NCBI RefSeq assembly: GCF_017573545.1
Contig: NZ_JAGEOK010000039.1
Location: 22,485 to 86,484 of the forward strand
DNA length: 64,000 nucleotides
Source: Actinomadura nitritigenes
GTDB taxonomy: Bacteria > Actinomycetota > Actinomycetes > Streptosporangiales > Streptosporangiaceae
Direction: 5' to 3'
A program made the position numbers and the translations under genes. The notes beneath the pieces were generated by a model, which had not been told where the DNA came from, made no database searches, and was given only the letters and a program-made list of their open reading frames with translations. Each line of letters opens with the position of its first letter. Position 1 is the stretch's first letter. This document shows, one piece after another, positions 1-42,978 of the stretch.

Positions 1-5717
<5,717 letters not shown>

Positions 5718-5770
5718 GAATGCTCCACGTGAAGGCTTGGACGGGTCCGAGGCGCGCCGGCGCCTGCCGA

Positions 5771-7606
5771 TCAGTGCAAATAGATTGCCCGGTCGTCGGC
5801 TTTTCCGTTGCCGGCGCCCGGTTCCAGATATCCGCGCGCCTGCAGGGTGAACAGTTCCGCGTACAGGCCGTCGGCGGCCATTAGTTCGTCATGGGTGCCG
5901 TGTTCGACGACCTTTCCCGAACGGAGCACGACGATGCGGTCGGCCGTGCGGACGGTCGAGAACCGGTGCGAGATCAGCAGGACGGTCCGGCCCTGGTAGA
6001 GCTCGCGGACGCTGTCGAACAGGGCCCGCTCCGCGCGCGCGTCCAGGGACGCGCTCGGCTCGTCGAGGATGACCAGCGGGGCCGAGCGCAGGAACGCCCG
6101 GGCCAGCGCCACCCGCTGCCACTGCCCGAGCGAGAGGTCCTGGCCCTCGCCGAACTGCGGCGACAGGATCGTCTGGTAGCCGTCGGGGAGCGCGGCGAGG
6201 AACCCGTCCGCGCCCGCCGCGCGGGCGGCGTCGCGGACGGCCTCCTCGGCCGGGTCCCGCTCGGCCGCCCCGATCCTGATGTTGTCCTCGGCGGGCAGGG
6301 CGTAGCGGATGAAGTCCTGGAAGAGCACCGCGACCGACTCGCGCCAGGTCGCGGCGTCGAAGTCCGCCAGGTCGGCGCCGTCGACCAGGATGCGGCCGTC
6401 CTCGGGCGCGTACAGCCCGGCAAGCAGCTTCGCCAGGGTGGTCTTGCCCGACCCGTTCTCGCCCACCAGCGCCACGACCTCGCCCGCCTCCATCCGCAGC
6501 GAGACCTGCTCCAGCGCGCGCCGGTCGGATCCCTGGTAGGTGAACGAGACGTCCTGCGCCTCGATGGTCTCGAAGGCGGCGGGGGCGGCGTCCCCGGTGC
6601 GTTCGCGCTCGATCTCGGGACGCAGCGCGAGGAACTCCTCCAGGTCGCGCACGAGCGGCGCGGACTCGAAGAACTCGTTGCTCGACCCGATGCCGTCGAC
6701 CAGTTTCTGGCTGAAGACCAGCAGCGCCCCGGCGGTCGTCGCGGTCTCGGCGAGGCTCATGCCCGCCCACCGGTTGAGGGCGATCAGAACCCCTGCGGCC
6801 AGCGCCAGCACCAGCCCGCTGCCGACGGAGGCCAGCAACGCGGAGTAGAACCGCTTGCGCAGGTTGGCCGCGAGCAGCGTCAGCCTGCGCTCCATGATCG
6901 AGAGCCATCGCCGGGCCAGGTAGCCCTCCAGGTTGAAGGCGCGGATCTCCTTGGCCGGCTCCCTGGTCGTGAGCAGATCGAACAGGTAGGTGCGGCTCCG
7001 GTCGTCGGCGGTGGTCTCGGTGACGAACTCGAAGTGCTGTTCGCCGCCCCGGACGCCGCCGAGCCACACCGGCACCGCGGCCAGCACGACGAACAGCGCG
7101 ATCCACGGCTGGATCAAGATCATCGCCAGCGCGACCGCGACCAGCGTGAACACCACCTGCCCGATGGTGACCAGGCTCTCCACCATGCGGGCGGGCCGGG
7201 TGAGCGCGCTGGTCGCCGCCCGGTGCAGCCGGTCGTGGAACCGCGAGTCGTCGAAGTCGGCCAGGTCCGCCAGGCACGCCACGCCCATGATCTCGCGGCA
7301 CACGTGCAGGCCGGTGCGCTCGCTGAGCAGCAGCCGGCGGTTGGCGATGACGGCCTCGGCGACCGCGATGAGGATGTTGGCCGCCACGAAGCCGACCATG
7401 CCGAGGGCCAGCTTGTCGGGGTCGCCGCCGCCGTTCTCGGCGATGAGCCCGGAAAGCAGCGACTGCAATTGGACGACGAGCACAAAGATGCCGAAGGCCT
7501 GGACCAGGTCCATGACCACGACGACGATGAATTCTTTTCGGCTGGCCGCCCACACCAGCTTTATCGCCGCAATGACGAGGTGGAGCATTCCGCCGATATT
7601 GCGCAC
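5771..7606 (-). CDS. ABC exporter, fused permease-ATPase
   Basis: This 611-residue half-transporter has an N-terminal transmembrane domain (about residues 15-310) fused to a nucleotide-binding domain. Walker A is GENGSGKTT, Walker B is LVILDEPSASLD and the switch histidine lies in LLISHRFS. The signature reads LSLGQWQR rather than LSGGQ, a variant seen in some peptide exporters. It most likely exports the peptide product or confers self-immunity as a homodimer in the membrane. The GTG at 7606 gives the longest reading; the in-frame ATG at 7588 is an equally good start. It lies between the MacB-like pair and the second NRPS gene, in the same direction as both. Confidence 0.9.
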   Translation of the reverse strand: MRNIGGMLHLVIAAIKLVWAASRKEFIVVVVMDLVQAFGIFVLVVQLQSLLSGLIAENGGGDPDKLALGMVGFVAANILIAVAEAVIANRRLLLSERTGLHVCREIMGVACLADLADFDDSRFHDRLHRAATSALTRPARMVESLVTIGQVVFTLVAVALAMILIQPWIALFVVLAAVPVWLGGVRGGEQHFEFVTETTADDRSRTYLFDLLTTREPAKEIRAFNLEGYLARRWLSIMERRLTLLAANLRKRFYSALLASVGSGLVLALAAGVLIALNRWAGMSLAETATTAGALLVFSQKLVDGIGSSNEFFESAPLVRDLEEFLALRPEIERERTGDAAPAAFETIEAQDVSFTYQGSDRRALEQVSLRMEAGEVVALVGENGSGKTTLAKLLAGLYAPEDGRILVDGADLADFDAATWRESVAVLFQDFIRYALPAEDNIRIGAAERDPAEEAVRDAARAAGADGFLAALPDGYQTILSPQFGEGQDLSLGQWQRVALARAFLRSAPLVILDEPSASLDARAERALFDSVRELYQGRTVLLISHRFSTVRTADRIVVLRSGKVVEHGTHDELMAADGLYAELFTLQARGYLEPGAGNGKADDRAIYLH

Positions 7607-7702
7607 CCGGCCATGCTTACACAGCTCACCAGGGCTGCCAATAGACGCTACAAGCGCGCCAGATCGGCTCCACCGAGCCTCCAGCGATGAACGTTCTGCG
7701 CT

Positions 7703-10189
7703 TTATTCGAGTGCCCGTCCGGAAATGGCCGGGGGCTCGCGTCCGGCGAACAGCCAGCCCGCCCCGGCGGCGACCAGGGGAACACCGGCCGCGACCCCGA
7801 TCAGGTAGAGGACGGGTACCTGGGAGAGCCTGCCGATGTCGCTGCTGTACCCGGCGAGCAGCCCGGCGTAGGCGCCGAGCGAGCCGAGGACGACGCCGAG
7901 CAGCGCCAGCGCCCCGGCGGTGGCCGCGGTGATGGTCCGGCGGACGCGGCCGCTCGCGCCGGTCGCGGTGAGCGTGCGCAGGTCGCGGGCGGCCTCGATG
8001 CGGATGAGCCCGACGGTCATCGCCAGGACGCCGAGCGCGAGGAGCATGCCGGCGAGCGCGGCGCCGAGCCTGATCCGCCCGAGCGAGCGCTGGTCGCGGC
8101 GCGACTCGATGGTCACGCCCGCCTCCGCCGCGATGTGCCGGGCGGCGACTCTCTGGTCGGCGGTGAGCGGCCTGCCGGACTCGATCAGCCAGCCCGCGGG
8201 GACGCGCTTCCAGTGCCGGCGGTCGAGGCCCGCGGTGGTCAGGACCGAGTCGGGGTCGGAGGTGTAGGCCGTGCCCTTGACGCGCTGGACGTTCTCGAGC
8301 ACCTCCGGCTTGGAGACCGACGGGATCTCCAGCCGCCCGGTCTGCGTGGTGATCACGTCGGTGCGCGGGTCGATCTTGGCCGGGTCGACGTGGAGGTAGG
8401 CGAGCAGTTGCGGGTTGGCGAGGTAGAGGGGGACGGACCGGAGCGCGCCGTCGGCCCGCCCGCCGTCCTCGCCTCCGCCCTGGTCCGAGGAGGAGCCGCC
8501 GGTCGGGATGCCCAGGTCGGCGACCGGCTGCCCGCCCTGCGCGTCCTCGAACCCGGGCTCGGGTTTGATGGCCGGGTCGGCCGCCATCTCCAGCGGGATC
8601 ACGCGCGCGCCGCCGAGCCGCCCCGCGATCAGGTTCATCTGGGCCGACAGGTCGGCCAGCTCGCGGGCGCTGCGGATCGGCACGACGGCGTCGCCGCGCT
8701 GCCCGATCCGGACGAGCATCTGCCGGTCGGACAGGTTGCCGGTGGCGGCGGTGTCCTGGGCGGCGGCCGTGGAGACGATGACGGCGACCGGGATGCCCAG
8801 CGCCAGGCTGACCGCCGCCAGGGCCGCCGCCGAGCGGGACCGGTGGCGCGCGAGGTCGCGCAGCGCGAGCCGTACCGCGATCGGCGCCCGCGCGCCGAGC
8901 AGCGCCAGCATCTTGATCGCCGGCGGGCCGGCGAACAGGATGCCGAGCACCGTGCAGAACGTGCCGAGGACGATCAGCGGCGGGCTGGTCTGGTCGGCCA
9001 GGGCCAGGCAGGTCACGCCGGCGGCGAGGAAGAGCACGGCGAGCAGCGCGGGACGATGCGACGCCTTGGGCCGCGGCGGCCGGTCGGACAGAGCCTGGAC
9101 GACCGGGACACGCGCCACGGTGCGCGCCGGCCACCACGCGGCGGCGGTCGCCATCACGACCGCGAGCACCGCGCACTCCAGGATCAGCGACCAGGACGGA
9201 CTCAGCGGGCTGATGCGGTGCTCGGCCGCGGTCTCCAGCGTGCCGGACACCGGCATCCAGGCCAGAACACCCGCCAGCGTGCCGGCGGCGGCCGCGATGG
9301 CGCCGACCGCCGCGCCGTTGGCCAGCATCACCAGCCGGAGCTGGCGCTGGGTGGCGCCGATCGCGGCGAGCATGCCGATCTGGCGCAGCCGGCGTTGCGC
9401 GATGACGGCGAAGGCCGCCGCCGCCACGAGCGACACCAGCATGAGCAGGACCGTGGCGACGGCGAGGACGCCGGCCGCCGCCTGCCCGCCGCCGCGCAGG
9501 GTGTCGGTGACCAGCGGCGTCCTGGAGGCCTGCCGGTAGGCGTCGAACGTCTCGGGCGAGACCTTGGCGAGCACGGTCACCGACTGGGGTGCCGCGGCGC
9601 CCGCCGGCGGGACGAGCGCGAACTCGTCGCGCAGGTCGCGCGGGTTCTCCACGATGCCGACGACGGTGCGGTCCTCGCCCCCCGCGGTGAGCGTGCCGCC
9701 GATATGCAGGCCGAGCATCCCGGCGGCGCCGTCGGTCAGCGCCGTTTCGCCGGGCCCCCGGGGAAGGCGTCCCTGATCGACCGCGAGCAGCGGCGCCCCG
9801 TAGACGCCGCGCGGGTCGGCCGCGCGCACTTCGAGGGACTCGACCGAGCCCGGGACCGGCACGAACCGGCGGCCGATCACCTCGATGGTGCCGAGCTTCC
9901 GCCGGGCGAGCGCGACGGCGTCGGCGAGCGCGCGCGGATCGGTGCCGTCCAGCCGGACGAGATGGTCGGCATTGCCGTAACGGGCGTCGGCGCGCGGCGT
10001 GAGGTCGACCGCGGCCGAGCCGCCGACGACGGCGCCGAACACCGCCAGCGCGAGCAGCGTCGTCACCACGATCTGCTGCCGCCAGCCGCGGCGCAGCAGC
10101 CGCCAGGCCCAGCGGACGACGGCCCGGCGGGCGGCGACGCCGCCGTTGGCGGGCCCGTCCAGCGGCGGCCGCTCCGCCGTGAGTGTCAC
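7703..10189 (-). CDS. FtsX/MacB-type ABC permease
   Basis: A permease of 828 residues. It has one N-terminal transmembrane helix (about residues 32-53), a large extracytoplasmic region and a first FtsX-like block of three helices (around LAVATVLLMLVSLVAAAAF). A second extracytoplasmic region and a C-terminal FtsX block ending in LLAGYSS and LVAAGAGWLFAG follow. This two-repeat architecture is that of lipoprotein or antimicrobial-peptide transporters without a periplasmic adaptor. The GTG start at 10189 overlaps the ATPase stop codon by four bases (GTGA), so the two are translationally coupled. Export of, or resistance to, the cluster peptide is the likely role. Confidence 0.9.
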   Translation of the reverse strand: MTLTAERPPLDGPANGGVAARRAVVRWAWRLLRRGWRQQIVVTTLLALAVFGAVVGGSAAVDLTPRADARYGNADHLVRLDGTDPRALADAVALARRKLGTIEVIGRRFVPVPGSVESLEVRAADPRGVYGAPLLAVDQGRLPRGPGETALTDGAAGMLGLHIGGTLTAGGEDRTVVGIVENPRDLRDEFALVPPAGAAAPQSVTVLAKVSPETFDAYRQASRTPLVTDTLRGGGQAAAGVLAVATVLLMLVSLVAAAAFAVIAQRRLRQIGMLAAIGATQRQLRLVMLANGAAVGAIAAAAGTLAGVLAWMPVSGTLETAAEHRISPLSPSWSLILECAVLAVVMATAAAWWPARTVARVPVVQALSDRPPRPKASHRPALLAVLFLAAGVTCLALADQTSPPLIVLGTFCTVLGILFAGPPAIKMLALLGARAPIAVRLALRDLARHRSRSAAALAAVSLALGIPVAVIVSTAAAQDTAATGNLSDRQMLVRIGQRGDAVVPIRSARELADLSAQMNLIAGRLGGARVIPLEMAADPAIKPEPGFEDAQGGQPVADLGIPTGGSSSDQGGGEDGGRADGALRSVPLYLANPQLLAYLHVDPAKIDPRTDVITTQTGRLEIPSVSKPEVLENVQRVKGTAYTSDPDSVLTTAGLDRRHWKRVPAGWLIESGRPLTADQRVAARHIAAEAGVTIESRRDQRSLGRIRLGAALAGMLLALGVLAMTVGLIRIEAARDLRTLTATGASGRVRRTITAATAGALALLGVVLGSLGAYAGLLAGYSSDIGRLSQVPVLYLIGVAAGVPLVAAGAGWLFAGREPPAISGRALE

Positions 10190-10908
10190 TGCTGGCCTCC
10201 GGTGAGCAGCGAGTCGGCGCCGGGCGGCGTGATGGTCTGGTCGACGATCCGGCCGTCCCGGATGAAGACGACCCGGTCGGCCCAGGAGGCGAGCTGGGAG
10301 TCGTGCGTGACGATGAGGCCGGCCACCTTGTCGCGGCACGCGGTGCGCAGCAACCGCATCACCGTCTCGCCGTTCACCGAGTCGAGCGCCCCGGTCGGCT
10401 CGTCGGCCAGCAGCACCTGCCGGTCGCCGACGACGGCGCGCGCGATCGCGACACGCTGGCGCTCCCCGCCCGACAGCTCGTCGGGGTAGTGTCCGGCGCG
10501 GTCGCGGAGCCCCAGGCGGTCGAGGGCCTCCAGGCCGATGCCCCGGGCGGCGCGCAGGCCGGTGCCGTCGAGCTCCAGCGGCAACGTGACGTTCTCCACC
10601 ACGGTGAGGCCGGGGAGCAGGTTGAAGTCCTGGAAGACGTAGCCGATCAGCCGCCGCCGCATCTTGGCCCGGTCGTTGCCCGAGGTCCGGGACAGGTCGA
10701 TGCCCGCGATGACCACGCGGCCGCCGCTCGGCTCCTCCAGGCTCCCGGCGATGGTCAGCAGCGTGCTCTTGCCCGACCCACTGGGGCCCATGATGGCGAC
10801 CAGCTCGCCGTGGTTCACCGCGAGGTTGACCTCGTCGAGGGCGCGCACCTCGTTGGGCGGCGTGCCGTAGACCTTGGAAACCTGCTGCAACTCGATGGCG
10901 GCGGTCAC
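10186..10908 (-). CDS. ABC transporter ATPase, MacB/LolD type
   Basis: A 240-residue ATPase with Walker A GPSGSGKST, signature LSGGERQR, Walker B VLLADEPTGALD and the switch histidine in IVTHDS. The EPTGALD wording is typical of the LolD/MacB/BceA subgroup that pairs with FtsX-like permeases. The GTG start at 10908 overlaps the PadR-gene stop (GTGA) and the stop overlaps the permease start, giving a three-gene coupled unit regulator-ATPase-permease. It energises the permease encoded next. Confidence 0.95.
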   Translation of the reverse strand: MTAAIELQQVSKVYGTPPNEVRALDEVNLAVNHGELVAIMGPSGSGKSTLLTIAGSLEEPSGGRVVIAGIDLSRTSGNDRAKMRRRLIGYVFQDFNLLPGLTVVENVTLPLELDGTGLRAARGIGLEALDRLGLRDRAGHYPDELSGGERQRVAIARAVVGDRQVLLADEPTGALDSVNGETVMRLLRTACRDKVAGLIVTHDSQLASWADRVVFIRDGRIVDQTITPPGADSLLTGGQQ

Positions 10909-11513
10909 CGGGGCACCTCCACGTCCGGCCTCGACGGCGCCTGGTCCGGGCCGGCGGCCCCCGGACCCGGGTCCTGCCGGGCACCGTCGCGCCGCGCGCT
11001 CTGCCTGAGCCGCGTCTCGGCGCCTTCGATCCAGCGGAACGCCGCCTCCAGCCGGAAGAGCTCCGCGTCCACCACCAGTGCCAGGCCGAGGTCGTCGGGC
11101 GACGCCTGGCTCTTGAGCGTGGTGTAGCGCTGCATGTTCTCCACGAGATGCCGCCGGTGGACCTGGAGGATCTCGTGGACGTCGACCCCCGGGACCTTCA
11201 GCGCCACCATCACCTTGATGACCAGCTCGTCGCGGGGCGGGGGGTTGACCCCCGAGGGGGCGTGCAGCCAGCCCATCAGCTCGTACCGGCCCGCCTGGGT
11301 GAGCCGGTAGCGCTTCTGGGAGGACCGTTCGACCTCCTGGTCGTCGTCGGACTCGATGAGCGCGTCGCGCTCCAGGCGCTGCAGGGTCGTGTAGACCTGC
11401 CCGACGTTGAGCGGCCACAGCTCGCCGGTGCGCGCCTCGAACTCCTCCCGCAGCCGCAGGCCGTACTTGGGGCCCTCGGCCAGCAGCGAGAGCAGTGCAT
11501 GTCGGATGCTCAT
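10905..11513 (-). CDS. PadR-family transcriptional regulator
   Basis: A 202-residue regulator with an N-terminal winged helix (SIRHALLSLLAEGPKYGLRL ... LNVGQVYTTLQRLERDALI) and a C-terminal helical dimerisation region (about residues 90-180), followed by a disordered Pro/Gly/Arg tail. PadR proteins commonly repress adjacent transporter genes until a drug or peptide binds. The ATG at 11513 is chosen over longer in-frame starts because the homologous domain begins here and GGAGGG lies upstream. The tandem ATACYCGRTA motifs just upstream are a plausible autoregulatory operator. Confidence 0.92.
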   Translation of the reverse strand: MSIRHALLSLLAEGPKYGLRLREEFEARTGELWPLNVGQVYTTLQRLERDALIESDDDQEVERSSQKRYRLTQAGRYELMGWLHAPSGVNPPPRDELVIKVMVALKVPGVDVHEILQVHRRHLVENMQRYTTLKSQASPDDLGLALVVDAELFRLEAAFRWIEGAETRLRQSARRDGARQDPGPGAAGPDQAPSRPDVEVPR

Positions 11514-11531
11514 GGGCGCCCTCCGGTGAGG

Positions 11532-11553
11532 ATACTCGGTACTATACCCGATA
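11532..11553. promoter_or_regulatory. Candidate PadR operator
   Basis: Two direct copies, ATACTCGGTA (11532-11541) and ATACCCGATA (11544-11553), match at 8 of 10 bases and are 12 bp apart. They sit about 20-40 bp upstream of the padR start in an AT-rich patch that stands out in this GC-rich DNA. PadR sites are often AT-rich ATAC/GTAT repeats. Binding is inferred. Confidence 0.45.
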
Positions 11554-11570
11554 TACTCCACGCGGCCAAC

Positions 11571-11598
11571 GCCCCCTCGCACGTTCGTACGAGAGGGC
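11571..11598 (-). terminator. Hairpin after the large NRPS gene
   Basis: An imperfect inverted repeat (GCCCCCTCG / CGAGAGGGC, eight of nine pairs, 10-base loop) begins 14 bases after the NRPS stop codon. There is no T-run, as is usual for high-GC actinobacteria, so it may terminate weakly or only stabilise the mRNA. Confidence 0.4.
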
Positions 11599-11611
11599 GC
11601 AGGCGGCTCGG

Positions 11612-39913
<28,302 letters not shown>

Positions 39914-39989
39914 CGGGACCCTCCGTGGGAGAGATCGGGCGGGACGGGCGACCACGCGGGGGGCGGACCCGGCGAGGACGCGGGGCGGA

Positions 39990-41021
39990 TCAGACGAGGA
40001 CGCCGAGCAGCTCGTCCACGCTCCGCAGGATCGAGGCGTGGTCGAAACCGAAGTCGATGAGGCAGGCGACCTCGTCGACGTCCCAGGACGCGACGGTCGC
40101 CAGCCGTTCGGGGATCTCGGCGGCGGTGCACACGAGCCCGGTGTCGATGTAGCGGGACGCGCCCGCCGCCGCGATCGCGTCGCGGTCCGCGGCGGTCATC
40201 GCGGTGAACGCGGCGGCGTCCTTGACGGCGGCGACGTTGGACGCGTCGAGCCGCATCGACGTCGTCAGGTAGCGGGCCAGCTCCGCCTCGGCCCGCTCGG
40301 CGGCCGCGGCGGAACCGTCCAGGACGTGGGTGTGCAGCATCAGCGTGACGTGGCCGCGCCCGCCGCCGTGCTCCGCCCTGGTCTTCCGGTAGGCGGCGAT
40401 CTTGTCGCGCAGCTCGCCGGGGCGCTGCCCGACCAGATGGGTGAGCACCCCGGCGCCCAGGGAGCCGGCCAGCTCGAACGTGCCCACGCTGCCGCCCGAG
40501 GTGAGCCACATCGGCAGCTCCGGCCGCACCGGGCGGGGCCGGGTGGTGATCTCGATTTCGCGGCCGGCCGCGTCGGTGAAGGTCCGCGCCTCGCCGCGCC
40601 ACAGCGCACGGACGGCGTCGACGCCGTCCCGCATGACCCGCCGCCGGTCCGCCGCGTCGAACCGGGACAGCACGAAGTCGGCCCCGTGCCAGCCGGAGGC
40701 GAACGAGATCCCGGCGCGGCCGCCCGACAGCCGGTCGACGACGGCCCACTCCTCGGCGACGCGCACAGGGTGGTGCAGCGGCAGGACCACGCTGCCGGCC
40801 CGGATCTCGATGCGCCGCGTGGTCGCCGCGACCGCGGCCGCCGGGACGGACGGGTTCGGAAAGAGGCTCCCGAAGTCGGCGAAGTGCCGTTCGGGGATCC
40901 ACACGGCCTCGAGGCCCGCCTCGTCGGCGAGGCGGGCCGTTCGGAGCAGGACGTCGTAGGGCGCGGCGGCGGGGTCGTGCGCACCGCCCGCGGAGAAGTA
41001 GGAGAGGCTGACGGTCACCAT
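39990..41021 (-). CDS. Luciferase-like flavin monooxygenase
   Basis: A 343-residue bacterial-luciferase-fold protein (FMNH2-dependent oxidoreductase) similar to the MupA-type enzymes that accompany NRPS and PKS clusters. Family features are EAVWIPERHFADFGS near residue 45, the HHPVRVAEEWAVVDRLSGGR block around 85-105 and SFASGWH. Substrate unknown; it may oxidise a carrier-bound residue. The start overlaps the previous stop by seven bases, and the large NRPS gene begins 76 bp downstream. Confidence 0.9.
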   Translation of the reverse strand: MVTVSLSYFSAGGAHDPAAAPYDVLLRTARLADEAGLEAVWIPERHFADFGSLFPNPSVPAAAVAATTRRIEIRAGSVVLPLHHPVRVAEEWAVVDRLSGGRAGISFASGWHGADFVLSRFDAADRRRVMRDGVDAVRALWRGEARTFTDAAGREIEITTRPRPVRPELPMWLTSGGSVGTFELAGSLGAGVLTHLVGQRPGELRDKIAAYRKTRAEHGGGRGHVTLMLHTHVLDGSAAAAERAEAELARYLTTSMRLDASNVAAVKDAAAFTAMTAADRDAIAAAGASRYIDTGLVCTAAEIPERLATVASWDVDEVACLIDFGFDHASILRSVDELLGVLV

Positions 41022-42142
41022 GATCTGGCCCCTTCGCTGACGATCGCCGTCAGGTCGGCCACCAGCCGGTCGACCCGGCCGGCCGCGGCGGCGCCGCTGC
41101 GTCCCGGTGCTTCGAGGAGTTCCTCGTGGTCGGCCAGCAGTTCGCCGGCGCGTGCCGCCGCCGGGCCCGACCGGCGCTGCGCGGTGCGCAGGATGGAGGC
41201 GGTGAGAGCGAGGGCGGCCTTGGCCTCGCCGATGTCGTGGAGGAGCCGGACCAGGTCCGCGGCGTCGGTGAACACGTCTGCGCCACCTTGGCCGTCACCG
41301 AGCTCGAAGGTTCCGGCCAGGGCCCCGAGGTCGTCCTGGACGGCCGCGGACTGCAGTTGCCGCATGAACCCCGGCACGAGGCAGTCCACCACGTTCGCCC
41401 GCCACCAGAAGTTGACCGAGACGGCCACCTCCTCGCGCGAGAGCACCTGATGCCACCAGAACGCGGGGAGGACCAGGGCCTCCCCCGCCCGCACCGTCGC
41501 CTCCAGGTAGCGGAGCGGGGCGGCGCGCGGGTGCCGTTCGAAATCGGGCTGGAAGAGGTTCACGCCGCTGAGGTGCTGGGCGCCGGTGTTCAGCGGCCCG
41601 GGGTAGAGCGCGTCGAGGTCCTCGGGCGGGAGGACGTAGAACGTTTTGGCGCCCGACACCTGGCAGAAGAGGTTGTGGGTGTCGTCATAGTGCAGCGGCG
41701 TCACGGTGCCGGGCGATGCCAGCCACAGGTTCACCGCGTTCACCAGTTCTCTGGGAACGCAGGTCGGGTAGTCCAGGACGGCGCTCAGCGCCGGGAGCGC
41801 GCTTTCGACCGGTACCTGCTGCAGGCACCAGCGCGGGCCGTCCGGGTCGGCCATGTCGTCGAAGAACCGCGACACTGCCAGCGGCCGCGAGCCGAGCACC
41901 CGGCCAGGCTCGTACCGGAAACCGCCGTCCGGGCCCGGCAGCGTGGCGGGGAGCCGTTCGTCCCCGACCGTCGCGCGCAGGTGGTCCGGGGTCCACCGCC
42001 ACACCTCGTTCATCAAGCACGACGCGCCGGTGACCACCACCGGCTCCCGCAGCCACGGGGACCCGGCGCGCAGCGGGCCGAGATCGGCGGCGGAGACTCT
42101 GCTGATCGGCCCCGCGCTCGGGAGCCCCGGGATCCCGCTCAT
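41015..42142 (-). CDS. JmjC/cupin-8 Fe(II)/2OG oxygenase
   Basis: A 375-residue protein whose centre matches JmjC-type hydroxylases. PLHYDDTHNLF supplies the HxD pair at about residue 189, and LPAFWWHQVLS the distal histidine at about 260. FFDD, YDDTH and GEALVLPAFWWH are typical of cupin-8 proteins. The C-terminal ~90 residues are helical. It is likely a hydroxylase acting on an amino acid or peptidyl carrier intermediate. ATG at 42142 overlaps the upstream stop by ATGA. Confidence 0.88.
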   Translation of the reverse strand: MSGIPGLPSAGPISRVSAADLGPLRAGSPWLREPVVVTGASCLMNEVWRWTPDHLRATVGDERLPATLPGPDGGFRYEPGRVLGSRPLAVSRFFDDMADPDGPRWCLQQVPVESALPALSAVLDYPTCVPRELVNAVNLWLASPGTVTPLHYDDTHNLFCQVSGAKTFYVLPPEDLDALYPGPLNTGAQHLSGVNLFQPDFERHPRAAPLRYLEATVRAGEALVLPAFWWHQVLSREEVAVSVNFWWRANVVDCLVPGFMRQLQSAAVQDDLGALAGTFELGDGQGGADVFTDAADLVRLLHDIGEAKAALALTASILRTAQRRSGPAAARAGELLADHEELLEAPGRSGAAAAGRVDRLVADLTAIVSEGARSW

Positions 42143-42978
42143 GTCCAGGTGACCACCGTCCGCGCGTCCGCGAACCCCATGAGGAAGGACACGGCGGTGC
42201 GGTTGCCGCTGGTGGCGTCGACCGCGTGCACGTGGCGGCCGTTGAAGATGTAGACGTCCCCCGGCCGGACGTCGACGCGGAACTCCTCGATGCCGTCCAG
42301 CAGCTCGGCGGGATAGGAGAAGCCGGTGTGCTCGATGCCGAGGCGCCGCCTGCTGTCGTCGTCCGGGCGGATGTTCCACAGCACCAGCCGGCCGCCCTCC
42401 TCGTGCTCGACGCACATGTTGACCGCGCAGACCTCGAAGTCCGGCACGCGCTGCACCTCGAAGCCCGCCTGGCGCGGATCGCGGCACTGCGCCTCGTCCT
42501 CGTGCGGCTCCAGGGAGTAGGCGCCCTCCTTGTTCCAGGCGCGGATCAGGGCGGGGCACGCCTGCGCGCCGTCCATCTCGGCCAGCCGCAGGGTCGCGCC
42601 GAGCCCCGCCAGCTCGCTCGCCAGCTCGTCCCGGAAGAGGTACCACGGCGAGTCGGCCACATCGAGCACGTCCATCACGTCGTCGGCCACCTCGGCGGTC
42701 TCGGCGAGATAGGTGCCGATGGGCTTGTTCCAGTGATACGCGCCCACGTAGTAGGAAGGCTCGCCGGTGCGTCTCTTCAGCGCCGGGCTGGCCCAGAACC
42801 TGGCGCACAGCTCCTTCTGGGTGGCGACCGGGATGACGTCGCGGAAGATGACCCCGAAGCGCCTCCCCCGCAGAACGTCGGCGACGAGCGAGGCGTCGAA
42901 CTCGCTCCGCTCGTCGAAATGGAAGTAGCCGGGATCCATCCGGATTCCGGTCAGCGGCGCGAACCCTCGTACGGTCAT
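42139..42978 (-). CDS. Fe(II)/2OG-dependent oxygenase
   Basis: A 279-residue double-stranded beta-helix oxygenase. The iron ligands are read as H and D in EPHEDEAQC and the distal H in NGRHVHAV, with the 2-oxoglutarate-binding R in GNRTAVSF. Family members hydroxylate free or carrier-bound amino acids; the substrate here is unknown. Candidates are the aspartate of the second NRPS or C4 of capreomycidine. It is translationally coupled on both sides (ATGA overlaps), arguing for a fixed stoichiometry within the operon. Confidence 0.88.
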   Translation of the reverse strand: MTVRGFAPLTGIRMDPGYFHFDERSEFDASLVADVLRGRRFGVIFRDVIPVATQKELCARFWASPALKRRTGEPSYYVGAYHWNKPIGTYLAETAEVADDVMDVLDVADSPWYLFRDELASELAGLGATLRLAEMDGAQACPALIRAWNKEGAYSLEPHEDEAQCRDPRQAGFEVQRVPDFEVCAVNMCVEHEEGGRLVLWNIRPDDDSRRRLGIEHTGFSYPAELLDGIEEFRVDVRPGDVYIFNGRHVHAVDATSGNRTAVSFLMGFADARTVVTWT

